NCBI RefSeq assembly: GCF_001307805.1 | Contig: NZ_CP013862.1 | Coordinates: forward strand, 3,472,001 to 3,536,000 | Reading direction: 5' to 3' | Source of the DNA: Lentibacillus amyloliquefaciens | GTDB lineage: Bacteria > Bacillota > Bacilli > Bacillales > Amphibacillaceae | Length of the DNA stretch: 64,000 nucleotides | Shown here: in pieces, positions 1 through 9,142 of the stretch | Layout of the letters: each line of letters starts with the position of its first letter | Position numbering within the stretch: the first letter of the stretch is position 1 | Notes under the pieces: model-generated | Told to the model about the DNA's origin: nothing | The model's database searches: none | Seen by the model: the letters and a program-made list of their open reading frames with translations, nothing else | Position numbers and translations under genes: made by a program

Positions 1-460
1 AGCCGAAATCTATGAGGCATTTAAACAGGAAGGAAAGGACAATCACCTGCGTCATGTTTCAACGTACGGCGGCCATCCGGCAGCTTGTGCGGTCGGATTG
101 AAGAATATTGAAATCATTGAGAAGGAAAAAATCGTGGACCGGGTGAATGAACTCGGTAATTCTAAACTGATAGAATTGCATGATCTGATGAATCACAAGC
201 ATGTAGGAGAAGTACGTCAGGCCGGCTTTTTGCTGGGTTTGGAAATGGTTAATGATAAGACGACAAAAGAACCGTTATCAGAAGCCAAAATGGGCGAAAT
301 TGTCGGAGCGTGCAAACAAAAAGGGCTCGTAATCGGCAAGAATGGCGATACTGTGCCGGGCGGCAACAATATTTTGATTATTGCTCCGCCGTTAACAAGC
401 TCTGAAGAAGATTTGAATTTTATCATTGAGACAGTCAGCTCCGTCATGCACAGCATGTGA
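1..460 (+). CDS. tpa: Taurine-pyruvate aminotransferase, C-terminal part (start lies before the window)
   Basis: This is the C-terminal third of a class III PLP-dependent aminotransferase, read in the frame beginning at base 2 and ending in TGA. The visible part holds the small domain, including RHVSTYGG followed by HPAACAV and the late NGDTVPGGNN segment. It is clearly paralogous to the complete aminotransferase at 40043-41401. The PLP lysine is outside the window. The next two genes are a LysR regulator and sulfoacetaldehyde acetyltransferase, so the likely reaction is taurine + pyruvate to sulfoacetaldehyde + alanine. The family is seen in the sequence. The taurine specificity is inferred from the neighbour xsc. 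Confidence 0.8.
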   Translation, partial: AEIYEAFKQEGKDNHLRHVSTYGGHPAACAVGLKNIEIIEKEKIVDRVNELGNSKLIELHDLMNHKHVGEVRQAGFLLGLEMVNDKTTKEPLSEAKMGEIVGACKQKGLVIGKNGDTVPGGNNILIIAPPLTSSEEDLNFIIETVSSVMHSM

Positions 461-505
461 GTTTTGACGGCTGTGGCAATTTCACCGGATGGGCAGGTTA
501 TATAC

Positions 506-1441
506 ATGAATTATGAACGCTTAAAAACCTTTATCGCTGTGGCTGAAAAGAACAGTTTTTCGGAAGCTGCCAAAATGTTATTTGTGACACAGCCGACAAT
601 CACATCGCAAATTAAATCGTTGGAAGAAGAATTGGGGACAAAACTTTTTGAACGAACAACGAAGAAAGTTGAGATCACCCAATCGGCGAAAATTTTGCTG
701 AAATATGCACGAGAAATTGTGCAGATGAATGATTATGCCCGTAAAGAGATTATGGAAATGGAAAGCATGACGTACGGTGAACTGGGTATGGGGTGCAGCT
801 TAACGATCGGGGAATATATTTTGCCGGAGTTTCTCAAACAGTTTAAAGAGGACTATCCACTGATTCAAATTCAGGTAAAAATCGCAAACTCCCATCAGGT
901 GATCAATTTGCTCAAGGACCAATTGATTGATGTGGGACTGATTGAAACACCAATAGAGGACAGCCAAATCAATCTGGAACCATTTCTGGAAGACGAAATT
1001 GTTTTAATTGCTGCACCCGATTACTTCACGGGTGATGATGTGCATATCAGCATGGAGAAAGTCAGGCAGTCGCCGCTGATTTTCCGGGAAGAGGGCTCGG
1101 GGACACGGTCAGCCGTCAATCATTATATGAAAAAAGCGGGACTGTCAAATGATGATTTGCAAATTCTTATGGAACTGGGAAGTACCGAGGCGATTAAAGC
1201 AGTGGTTGAATCAGGTCTGGGCGTCTCATTTATTTCGAAAAATGCTATTAAAAAAGAACAGAAATTGGGGTTGTTAAAAGCCTACTCGATAACAGACATG
1301 GCATTAAAACGGCATTTTTACATTGCCCACCGGAAAGACCACGTCCTGAAATCGTCAACTGAGTTGTTTTTGGAAACATTGCAGACGATTGTTAAGAAAA
1401 AAGAGACATCTGTGTCTGAACAGCCAGCAGGGAACCACTAA
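506..1441 (+). CDS. LysR-family regulator of the taurine locus
   Basis: A 311-residue LysR-type regulator. An N-terminal winged helix-turn-helix (about residues 3-62) begins at MNYERLKTFIAVAEKNSF, and a substrate-binding domain of the periplasmic-binding-protein fold follows (about 90-300). The ATG at 506 is chosen because the family's conserved N-terminus starts there; the open frame continues upstream to a TTG at 464 with no family similarity. It lies 45 bases after the aminotransferase stop and 22 bases before xsc on the same strand, so it is probably co-transcribed with them and is a candidate activator responding to taurine or sulfoacetaldehyde. Proteobacterial taurine loci often use a GntR/MocR-type TauR instead. 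The ligand is not shown by the sequence. Confidence 0.85.
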   Translation: MNYERLKTFIAVAEKNSFSEAAKMLFVTQPTITSQIKSLEEELGTKLFERTTKKVEITQSAKILLKYAREIVQMNDYARKEIMEMESMTYGELGMGCSLTIGEYILPEFLKQFKEDYPLIQIQVKIANSHQVINLLKDQLIDVGLIETPIEDSQINLEPFLEDEIVLIAAPDYFTGDDVHISMEKVRQSPLIFREEGSGTRSAVNHYMKKAGLSNDDLQILMELGSTEAIKAVVESGLGVSFISKNAIKKEQKLGLLKAYSITDMALKRHFYIAHRKDHVLKSSTELFLETLQTIVKKKETSVSEQPAGNH

Positions 1442-1463
1442 TTTTTAAGGAGGACTTTAGATT

Positions 1464-3238
1464 ATGGTCAAACAAACAGAAGAAATGAAGCAGGCAGTCA
1501 ATCAGAAACAGAAAATGACGCCAAGTGAAGCGATTGTCGAGACGCTTGTGGCGGAAAATATTAAGGAAGTTTACGGGATTGTGGGCTCGGCGTTTATGGA
1601 TATGCTTGATTTATTCCCGGCAGCGGGCATCCGCTTTATTCCGGTGCGCCATGAACAGAGCGCCGGCCATATGGCAGACGCTTATGAACGCGTTTCCGGT
1701 ACGGCAGGTGTCATCGTCGGGCAAAATGGACCGGGGATTACGAACATGGTGACATCTGTTGCGGCGGCGAATCAGGCGCACAGTCCGTTGGTGGTTATTT
1801 CGCCGTCAGCCGGGACGAACGCGATCGGTCTGGACGGTTTCCAGGAAGCCAATCAAGTATCGATTTTCAAAGATATTACAAAAGAGACGGTCCAGGTGAC
1901 AAATAAAAACCGGGTTGCCGATAAACTCCGGACAGCTTTCCGGATCGCTTATGCCGAACGCGGACCGGTTCTGTTCGATATCCCGCGTGATTTGTTTTAC
2001 GGCGAAGTGGAAGATTATATTCTTGAGCCGCATCAGTACCGTGCCGATAAACGCGGTGTCGGTGATCCGCATCGATAGAGCGTGCTGTGGAACTGTTGAA
2101 GAACGCCAAAAATCCGGCGATCATCTCCGGCCGCGGCTCAGTTGACGCGGATGGTGTCGACTCCGTTGTGAAAATCGCTGAACATCTGACAGCTCCCGGC
2201 GCAACGGCGTATATGCATAATGACGCATTTCCGGCTGATCATCCGCTTGCGGTTGGGCCTATCGGCTATATGGGAGCCAAATCAGCTATGTATTCGCTGC
2301 AGGAAGCCGATGTCGTCCTGGCAATTGGTACACGGCTGTCACAGTTCGGGACGCTGCCGTGCTATGATATCGACTATTTCCCTGAGGATGCCAACATTAT
2401 TCAAATCGATATCAACCCGCGCCAGGTCGGGCGGACGCACCCGGTTGAAGTGGGTATCATCGGTGATGCAAAAGCAGCCAGTGATGAGATTCACCGCCAG
2501 CTGACATCGGCCATGCCATCACCTGAAAAGGATAATGAACGGATTCAAGCTATAAGCAAACGCAAAGAAGCGTGGGATCAGGAACTCGTGGATTCAGCCA
2601 TGGAAGACGGCAATCCAATTAACCCTAGACGTGCTTTATTGGAAATGAGCAAAGCCATGCCGGAAAATGCGATTGTGTCATCCGATATCGGTAACGTGTC
2701 ATCGACAGCGAATGCCTATTTGAAGTTTAACCAGACCCGCCGTCACATTGCGGCGCTGACATTCGGAAATACCGGTTTTGCCTATCCGGCGGCTCTCGGT
2801 GCACAGCTTGCGGAACCGGATGCACCTGTATTTGCGATTGTCGGCGACGGTGCATGGGGCATGAGTCTGCATGAAGTGAGTACGGCGGTTGAACAGAATA
2901 TCCCGGTCATTGCCTGTGTGTTTAACAACAAAGCCTGGGCCGCCGAGAAAAAGAATCAGGTCGATTACTATGATGACCGTTATGTCGGATCCAATATTGA
3001 CGCGCCGGAATTTGCGGAAGTAGCGAAATCAATGGGAGCGCTTGGCTATACGATCGATCAACCGGAAGATATTGTTCCGGCGATTGAAGAGGTGTTGAAA
3101 AAGCGCAAGCCTGCTGTATTGAATATTTATGTCGACGGCACGCAGCTGGCACCGCCATTCCGTAAAGATGCCTTGAAGATGCCGACGCGTTTCTTGGATA
3201 AGTATAAGCATTTGGATTATGAGGTTTGGGGTGAATAA
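1464..3238 (+). pseudogene. xsc: Sulfoacetaldehyde acetyltransferase, interrupted by one frameshift
   Basis: This thiamine-diphosphate enzyme converts sulfoacetaldehyde + phosphate to acetyl phosphate + sulfite. An AAGGAGG site at 1447-1453 precedes the ATG. The first frame (204 codons) holds the N-terminal domain with the [15 protein letters not shown] catalytic-glutamate region and the Xsc-like [10 protein letters not shown]. The second frame (from about 2072 to 3238) holds the central domain and the cofactor motif GDGAWG...FNNKAW, followed by [15 protein letters not shown], which is characteristic of Xsc. The frames join near 2070-2072: a lost base after CCGCA would restore a continuous protein of about 590 residues, the usual family length. 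Nothing else is damaged, so a recent mutation or a sequence error is likelier than old decay. Confidence 0.85.
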
Positions 3239-3249
3239 AAACGAAAGGG

Positions 3250-3283
3250 AGCTCTTTGTCCAATTTTGGACAGAGAGCTTTTT
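3250..3283 (+). terminator. Rho-independent terminator after xsc
   Basis: Twelve-base arms AGCTCTTTGTCC and GGACAGAGAGCT pair with one G-T wobble around an AATTTT loop and run into five Ts. It sits 12 bases after the xsc stop codon and separates xsc from the permease gene. Confidence 0.85.
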
Positions 3284-3443
3284 CATCGAAAAAACACTTT
3301 TCCTTACAGTTCAGCAACAATTCATATAAAAGTTGTTAATAAGGATTATTCTAATTTTTGATTATAGAAAATTCACATAATTATTGTTAAATCGTTTTGT
3401 TCCATTTATCATGTAAGAAAGCAATAATGACATTACTGGAAAA

Positions 3444-3457
3444 TGTAAGCGATAACA
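3444..3457 (+). promoter_or_regulatory. CcpA cre box upstream of the permease
   Basis: TGTAAGCGATAACA matches the 14-base catabolite-responsive element consensus TGWAANCGNTNWCA at every position. It lies about 120 bases before the permease start, in a 339-base gene-free stretch that otherwise holds only the xsc terminator and AT-rich sequence. Carbon catabolite control by CcpA is inferred. Confidence 0.7.
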
Positions 3458-3577
3458 TGAATGGAGGTGAAAAAGCTTAATGGAATATAACAGATGCTGA
3501 CAATTTTATTGGAAATCAAATAGGCAGTGCGTTCAGTCACAATAATTTCGAGTATTATCTATAGGAGGATTCCAAGT

Positions 3578-5065
3578 ATGAAAGAAAGACAAAAGCTGGA
3601 AAGGACGCTGAAACCACATTGGGTTTGGGCGATTGCGCTTGGATCGGCTATCGGGTGGGGTGCGTTTGTACAACCCTCAGTCTGGATGAGTGGCTCAGGG
3701 CCGCTGGGAGCGATTATCGGGTTCGGAATTGGTGCTGCATTGATGATGGTCATTGCGGTCAGCTATGGCTTTCTTATTGAAAAATTCCCGGTTTCGGGCG
3801 GTGAATTTGCTTATGCCTTCCTGGGATTCGATCGCAATCATGCCTATGTGGCAGGATGGTTTTTAGTTTTAGGTTATATGTGTATTGTAGCATTGAATGC
3901 ATCGGCATTAGCGCTCATGATCAGGTATGTTTTTCCTGCGGTGGCTGAGCAAGGCTTTATGTACAGTTTGGCAGGATGGGATGTTTACTTTGTGGAAGTG
4001 TTAATTGCCAGTGCTGCTTTAATTTTGTTTGCCTATATGAATATACGCGGGGCAACATTGTCGGGAAGATTACAATTTATATTCGTGATATTTATGATCT
4101 GTGGTATATTATTTATGGGAGCAGGCGCTATCCTCAATCCTGTCACGTCATTTGAAAATCTGCAGCCGGTGTTTAACCCGGAAGTATCCGCTATCTCAAG
4201 CATCATTCTTATTGTTGCGATAGCGCCATGGGCATTTGTCGGGTTTGACAATATACCGCAGGCAGCAGAAGAATTTAAATTCTCTCCCAAAAAAGCATTC
4301 ATGCTGATTTTTTTTTCACTCTTATGTGCAGGGCTATTATACATGATCATGATCACTGCAACAGCATTGTACATGCCGTGGGAGCAGCTGACCAGTTCAC
4401 AGCCGCAATGGGGCACAGGAGATGCTATGTCTGGGCTGTTCGGAAATATCGGCATTATCATACTGGCACTCGCTTTATCGATGGGGGTATTTACCGGATT
4501 AAATGGGTTTTTTGTATCTAGCAGCCGGCTGTTATTTGCAATGGGTCGTGCCCAGATCATACCGCACGTATTTACAAAGCTGCATCCGAAATTTAATACA
4601 CCTTATGCCGGAATCATTTTTACTTGCGCGGTTTGTTTATTATCGCCATGGTTTGGACGTCAGGTACTGACATGGATTGTGGATATGTCCTCAGTTGGCG
4701 TTACGATTGCTTACATTTACACATGCGTCGTTGCGTTTAAACTGTTCAAATGGTCGGATAAATCCATGGCTAATCATAAGAACAAACATATGCCTTCTGT
4801 AACAGCGCCTTTCAAGAAAAGTTTAAGCATTGCAGGTGCGTTGATTGGATTTGTGTTTTTAAGCTTATTACTGATTCCTAACTCACCCGCGTTCATGGGA
4901 ATCCATTCATTAATAGCGTTGTTAATATGGATAGGTCTTGGTATTATATTCTATCTTATTAAAGGACCGGAATTCAGAAAAATACCGAGAGAACGGCTTG
5001 AATATCTTATTCTTGGCAAAGAACCGGAGGATGACGCTGAGAGGAATGGAGAGTTTACTGGTTGA
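3578..5065 (+). CDS. APC-superfamily amino acid permease, possible taurine importer
   Basis: A 495-residue integral membrane protein with about 12 hydrophobic segments. Its N-terminal SAIGWGAFVQP resembles the unwound TM1 substrate site of amino acid/polyamine/organocation permeases. The ATG at 3578 follows a TAGGAGGA ribosome site with good spacing; the frame extends upstream without further similarity. It has its own promoter region with a perfect cre box and lies downstream of xsc beyond a terminator, so it forms a separate transcript in the same locus. Import of taurine or a related amine is inferred from position only; APC members carry many substrates. The gene ends against a strong bidirectional terminator shared with the aldolase gene. 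Confidence 0.8.
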   Translation: MKERQKLERTLKPHWVWAIALGSAIGWGAFVQPSVWMSGSGPLGAIIGFGIGAALMMVIAVSYGFLIEKFPVSGGEFAYAFLGFDRNHAYVAGWFLVLGYMCIVALNASALALMIRYVFPAVAEQGFMYSLAGWDVYFVEVLIASAALILFAYMNIRGATLSGRLQFIFVIFMICGILFMGAGAILNPVTSFENLQPVFNPEVSAISSIILIVAIAPWAFVGFDNIPQAAEEFKFSPKKAFMLIFFSLLCAGLLYMIMITATALYMPWEQLTSSQPQWGTGDAMSGLFGNIGIIILALALSMGVFTGLNGFFVSSSRLLFAMGRAQIIPHVFTKLHPKFNTPYAGIIFTCAVCLLSPWFGRQVLTWIVDMSSVGVTIAYIYTCVVAFKLFKWSDKSMANHKNKHMPSVTAPFKKSLSIAGALIGFVFLSLLLIPNSPAFMGIHSLIALLIWIGLGIIFYLIKGPEFRKIPRERLEYLILGKEPEDDAERNGEFTG

Positions 5066-5100
5066 AGAAATAATTCTCTCGATATGAATAGGAGTATCCA

Positions 5101-5139
5101 AAAAATTCCCGGTGCAATTTTTCGCACCGGGAATTTTTT
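5101..5139. terminator. Bidirectional terminator between permease and aldolase
   Basis: A perfect 15-bp stem (AAAAATTCCCGGTGC with its exact complement) has A and T tracts on the outside, so it can end transcription from both the permease and the opposing aldolase gene. Confidence 0.9.
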
Positions 5140-5157
5140 ATGTCATACTCAATAAGC

Positions 5158-6045
5158 TCACGTAATCGAAGCATCATAAATTGATTTAACAGCTTTTTCA
5201 AGTTCGTTGTTGAATTCCTCATCTGACTGGTTGACGTTCAAGTCTTGTGTCAGCGCACGTGAAAAGCTTGCGATCAGATCATTGTTTTCTTTAAGTTTTT
5301 CGTTCGCTTCTTCTGTTTCGTAACCGCCGGAAAGGGCGACGACGCGAACGACATTTGGATGCTCAATCAGTTCTTTGTATAGATTCGGAACGGTTGGGAT
5401 TGTCAATTTCAGCATGACATGGTCGTCTTTGTTCAGTTGATCGAGATGGGCTTGAATTTCTGCCTTCAGCAATTCCTCAGACTTTTCTTTTTCCGGGCTG
5501 TTGATGTCAACTTCCGGCTCAATGATTGGGACCAGGCCGGCGTCGATGATTTTTTGGCCAAGTTCGAATTGCTGTTCAACTACGGCTTTGATGCCTTCAG
5601 GGTTGGCTTTCTTGATGACAGAGCGCATTTTGGTTCCGAAAATATGGCGCTCGTTTGCACGATTAAGCGTGTCATCGATATCATCAATCGGCTTCATCTT
5701 TTGAACGCCGTTTGATTCATCAGCAAGGCCTTTGTCCACTTTCAAGAATGGCACAACGCCTTTCTTTTCGGCTAGATAATCACCTGTGTACATGCCTTCG
5801 ATTTCAGAGTCCATGGTTTGTTCAAAAAGAATCGCACCAATGATTTTGCTGTTATCGAATGCGGGTGCGGTAATGATTCGTGACCGCATTTTATGCACGA
5901 GGTCAAACATTTCGTCTTCGCCTGAATATTGATCTTCAGTTACACCGTATAGAGCAAGCGCTTTTGGTGTGCTGCCACCGCTCTGGTCCAGTGCTGCTAT
6001 GAATCCATCGTTGTTTTTCATTTGTTCAAAGTGTTTTTGATTCAT
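5158..6045 (-). CDS. fda: Class I fructose-bisphosphate aldolase
   Basis: A 295-residue Schiff-base aldolase of the type found in Staphylococcus and other Firmicutes, cleaving fructose 1,6-bisphosphate to dihydroxyacetone phosphate and glyceraldehyde 3-phosphate in the cytoplasm. Recognisable features are [16 protein letters not shown] near the N-terminus, IIEPEVDI near residue 175 and MLKLTIP with Lys213 as the likely Schiff-base lysine, then ALSGGY in the phosphate-binding region. An AAAGGAG site precedes the ATG, and a -10-like TATAAT lies about 85 bases upstream. It stands alone between terminators. It could feed products of the fructose operon at 54.8-58.4 kb into glycolysis, although many Bacillaceae also have a class II enzyme. 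Confidence 0.92.
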   Translation of the reverse strand: MNQKHFEQMKNNDGFIAALDQSGGSTPKALALYGVTEDQYSGEDEMFDLVHKMRSRIITAPAFDNSKIIGAILFEQTMDSEIEGMYTGDYLAEKKGVVPFLKVDKGLADESNGVQKMKPIDDIDDTLNRANERHIFGTKMRSVIKKANPEGIKAVVEQQFELGQKIIDAGLVPIIEPEVDINSPEKEKSEELLKAEIQAHLDQLNKDDHVMLKLTIPTVPNLYKELIEHPNVVRVVALSGGYETEEANEKLKENNDLIASFSRALTQDLNVNQSDEEFNNELEKAVKSIYDASIT

Positions 6046-6270
6046 AATTCCACTCCTTTATCAAGATTAATCACCTTATTTAATTTAAGGCAACATATGT
6101 ATTTTGGCAATCTAAATTGCTTTCTTTTTATTATACCACGAATTGCGAAAAGGTTATAGTCAGTTTTCCTTGTGAATCTTCAGCCATTCATACGTTTACC
6201 CGGTGATGTGATTTTTATAACTGAGGGTGTTGGTTCATTTCGTGTATGGCGGTCTTTAGCATCAGTTGTC

Positions 6271-6813
6271 TTATCCACTTACCATCTCATGAAAATTATT
6301 AACAGCGCGGTCAACCGCGTCCTGTGTCGCTTCGTCCGTCAGTTTTCCGTTTTCATCAAATTTTTCATGTGCCTGGGTAATCAGCACTTCGCTTTTGGCT
6401 GGCTCCAGCACGCGTGCGGACAGACCGGGTGCGCTCAGAATTCTGCGCAGGTCCATCTGAGCGCGGATTGTTCCCATCAGACTGATTGAGGCACCGACAA
6501 TCATGACAGGTTTGCCAATCATCGGTCGTTCACCGCGTGACAGCCAGTCGAGACTGTTTTTGAGGACGCCCGGCACCGACCAGTTATACTCAGGTGTTGA
6601 AATCAGAACAGCGTCATAGTCGGCAATCTGATTTTTAAACGTTTTGACAATCTCGGGCGGATCCAATTCTTCCGCTTGATTAAAAAGCGGCAGTTTATCA
6701 ATTTTGATGATGTCCAAATCGAACTTACCATTGAAACGTTCTTTAATATTTTCCAGCAGCATGTTGTTGTACGAGTCCTCCCGAATGCTGCCGGCGATTG
6801 CTGCAACTTTCAT
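6271..6813 (-). CDS. NAD(P)H-dependent FMN reductase family protein
   Basis: A 180-residue flavodoxin-fold reductase. The N-terminal MKVAAIAGSIREDSYN forms the FMN phosphate loop, and the later STPEYNWSVPGVLKN is the family's second flavin-contact motif. The start is set at the internal ATG at 6813, because an AAAGGTGGGG ribosome site lies just before it; an earlier in-frame ATG would add seven unconserved residues. Such enzymes reduce quinones, azo dyes or flavins using NAD(P)H; the substrate here cannot be read. It stands alone, convergent with nothing and divergent from the EamA transporter gene. Confidence 0.85.
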   Translation of the reverse strand: MKVAAIAGSIREDSYNNMLLENIKERFNGKFDLDIIKIDKLPLFNQAEELDPPEIVKTFKNQIADYDAVLISTPEYNWSVPGVLKNSLDWLSRGERPMIGKPVMIVGASISLMGTIRAQMDLRRILSAPGLSARVLEPAKSEVLITQAHEKFDENGKLTDEATQDAVDRAVNNFHEMVSG

Positions 6814-7017
6814 TATGTAACCCCACCTTTTCATCAGATTAATGTATGGAAATTAGTGCATTATCCAAATTCAGATTATCACATATTTGGAGGAAATTAA
6901 AAAAAGTTGGATTAAAATGAGACAACAATCGCGTCCCCTGAGCCCGTCTCTTGTCCCGCTTCCCGTTTTGTATTAATATAGATAGGGTGTTTGTTAATAG
7001 TAATTGGAGGAACTGTT

Positions 7018-7908
7018 ATGTCTAATCGTAATAAGGGCATTCTGTTGTTATTGGTTTCTGCATTGGGTTTTTCGCTGATGGGGGCTTTTGTCAAGCTTTC
7101 AGGTGATTTGCCGACGATGCAGAAAGCTTTTTTCCGCAACATTATTGCGGCTGCCATAACATTTGGATTTGTCCTTTATCATAAAGAGCGGCTATTCGGT
7201 AAAAAAGAGAATCAGAAGCTGCTGCTGTCGCGCTCGGCACTCGGGGCGGTCGGGATCATTGCGAATTTTTACGCAATCGATCATCTGGTGTTATCCGATG
7301 CTGAGATGCTGAACAAGCTCAGTCCGTTTATTCTCATTATTTTTTGTGCGATATTCCTGAAAGAAAAGGTGCTGCCGTTTCAAGTTGGCGCTATTGTTGT
7401 GGCATTTGCCGGTGCGTTGCTCATCATTCAGCCGCAATTTTCCGTTGATATTGTCCCTTATATCATCGGGGTGGTTGGAGCGATTTTTGCAGCTGGTGCT
7501 TACACGCTTCTTCGCGTTTTGGGGAATAAGGAAAAATATTATACGGTCGTCTTTTATTTTTCGTTTTTCACAACAATCGTACTTCTGCCGTTTACGATTG
7601 TCATGTATGAACCAATGACGCTGCAGCAATGGATTTTGCTGCTTCTGGCGGGGGCGTGTGCGACGGTTGGTCAGTTTGGCATCACGCTTGCTTATAAATT
7701 TGCGCCGGCTAGTGAGATTTCGATTTTCTTTTATTCGACAGTTGTCTACTCAGCGCTGTTGAGCATCATTCTGTTCGGCCAGATTCCGACGCTGCTCAGT
7801 GTGATAGGTTACGTCGTCATATTCGGCGCGTCATTCTATATGTTCATGAAAAATAGGAACATGGATAAACTGGAAGAGGCCGAGGAAAAACAATTGAAAT
7901 CATCGTAA
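7018..7908 (+). CDS. EamA/DMT-family transporter
   Basis: A 296-residue membrane protein of the drug/metabolite transporter superfamily with about ten transmembrane helices in two EamA repeats (about residues 5-135 and 145-280). It opens with GILLLLVSALGFSLMGAFVKL. The ATG at 7018 follows a TTGGAGG site. A plausible sigma-A promoter lies upstream (TTGTCC at 6951, TAATAT at 6974, 17-base spacer). The substrate is unknown; relatives export amino acids or metabolites. It ends at a strong terminator shared with the opposing exporter gene. Confidence 0.85.
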   Translation: MSNRNKGILLLLVSALGFSLMGAFVKLSGDLPTMQKAFFRNIIAAAITFGFVLYHKERLFGKKENQKLLLSRSALGAVGIIANFYAIDHLVLSDAEMLNKLSPFILIIFCAIFLKEKVLPFQVGAIVVAFAGALLIIQPQFSVDIVPYIIGVVGAIFAAGAYTLLRVLGNKEKYYTVVFYFSFFTTIVLLPFTIVMYEPMTLQQWILLLLAGACATVGQFGITLAYKFAPASEISIFFYSTVVYSALLSIILFGQIPTLLSVIGYVVIFGASFYMFMKNRNMDKLEEAEEKQLKSS

Positions 7909-7919
7909 TAAAGGAAAAA

Positions 7920-7956
7920 GCCCTGACAGGCGTCTTGCCATGTCAGGGCTGATTTT
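7920..7956. terminator. Terminator between EamA transporter and YeiH exporter
   Basis: Nine-base arms GCCCTGACA and TGTCAGGGC enclose a 12-base loop and are followed by T6 on the plus strand. An A tract before the stem allows activity on the minus strand as well. Confidence 0.85.
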
Positions 7957-9012
7957 TTAAACGATGAAAAATGCAACAAATGAAAGAAGGACAGAGGTTA
8001 TGATCATCGCCAAGAGCGGTCTGACGGCTTTCGTCCTTAAGTCACTGAAGCTGACACTGAGGCCAAGGCCGACCATGGCGGCTGTTAATAACCACGTTGT
8101 CACTGAATAAATCCCTTCCAATGTTCCCTCGGAAACCGGAATCGAATGTCCCAGGACATACGTGCCGAAAATGCTGAGTGCGATAAATCCGAGCAAAAAC
8201 CATGGGAAAGCTATCTTGGCAGTTGACTCATCCGATCCTTTGTTTTTACTTTTCATGAATAAAATGAGGATAAAACACAACGGAATCAGCAAAAATACAC
8301 GACCCAGTTTCGCCAGCAGTGCCATTGCGAGCGGATCATCGCCTGCCGGTTCAGCTGCCAGTGCCACGTGCGCGAGTTCATGCAAACTGATTCCTGACCA
8401 GATGCCATAATCGATTGGAGAGATCGGCAGCACCGGACGCAATAATATATAGATGATTGAAAACACTGTTCCCATTAAAGCGATAATGCCGACACCGATT
8501 GCGGTATCTTCATCCTTTGATTTGATAATCGGTGCAACCGCTGCAATGGCAGCTGCCCCGCACACCCCTGTTCCAACACCAAGAAGCAGGGATATGGACT
8601 TATCGGCTTTAAACACTTTTGCCAGCCAAACCATCACCAGAATTGCAAATAATATAACGAATGCATCGCGCAATAGAAGTCCCAAACCATCACTAAGTAC
8701 AACATTAATATTCAATCGGAGTCCATATAATATAATAGCTAAGCGCAGTAGTTTTTTGGCAGAAAACGTCACACCGGCTCTGATTGCTTCCGGATAGCCG
8801 AAAATCTGCCGGTAAGTAATCGCGATGATAATCGCACAGGCTAATTGTCCAACATACGAAAAGCCCGGCACTAGCGCGAGCAAGTAGCCTAAGAGCGCGA
8901 TAAAAAATGTGAAGGCAACGCCGAAAGTCCAATTTTTTTGCTGTTCAAATCGCTTCTCGGTGTCATTTGACTGAACCTGTTCGGCATGTTGCGTCCAATT
9001 TTCGCCAGTCAT
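7957..9012 (-). CDS. yeiH: YeiH-family putative sulfate exporter
   Basis: A 351-residue membrane protein of the YeiH/UPF0324 (PF03601) family with about ten helices. Typical segments are the glycine/alanine-rich LLGVGTGVCGAAAIAAVAP and ISLHELAHVALAA. The start is the ATG at 9012, which follows an AGGAGGT site. Family members are annotated as sulfate exporters and recur near taurine and sulfonate degradation genes, where sulfite released by Xsc and oxidised to sulfate must leave the cell. The xsc locus only 5 kb away makes that role attractive here, but transport of sulfate or sulfite is inferred. The divergent LysR gene repeats the yeiE-yeiH arrangement of enterobacteria. Confidence 0.82.
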   Translation of the reverse strand: MTGENWTQHAEQVQSNDTEKRFEQQKNWTFGVAFTFFIALLGYLLALVPGFSYVGQLACAIIIAITYRQIFGYPEAIRAGVTFSAKKLLRLAIILYGLRLNINVVLSDGLGLLLRDAFVILFAILVMVWLAKVFKADKSISLLLGVGTGVCGAAAIAAVAPIIKSKDEDTAIGVGIIALMGTVFSIIYILLRPVLPISPIDYGIWSGISLHELAHVALAAEPAGDDPLAMALLAKLGRVFLLIPLCFILILFMKSKNKGSDESTAKIAFPWFLLGFIALSIFGTYVLGHSIPVSEGTLEGIYSVTTWLLTAAMVGLGLSVSFSDLRTKAVRPLLAMIITSVLLSFVAFFIV

Positions 9013-9028
9013 GCAGCAACACCTCCTA

Positions 9029-9093
9029 CTTATAGAATAAGGGAAGCTTGATGATAAGAAAAATAAATTATTGTAATGATGATGATAAGAAAA
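9029..9093. promoter_or_regulatory. Possible LysR operator region between yeiH and its regulator
   Basis: The 130-base divergent intergenic region carries the palindrome CTTATAGAATAAG at 9029-9041, which fits the T-N11-A LysR box. It also has two exact copies of TGATGATAAGAAAA at 9049 and 9080, spaced 31 bases apart (about three helical turns). Binding by the adjacent regulator is inferred. Confidence 0.4.
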
Positions 9094-9142
9094 CGTGATA
9101 GTATGACAAGTAAGAATCAATTGAGATGGGACGGTGATACAA

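Noticed and set aside
2060..2090. Programmed ribosomal frameshift in xsc
   Set aside because: No slippery heptamer, no internal ribosome-site stimulator and no downstream pseudoknot were seen. Known Xsc genes are uninterrupted.
7291..7629. Minus-strand frame within the EamA transporter gene
   Set aside because: Shadow of a well-supported membrane protein gene. No ribosome site and unlikely composition.
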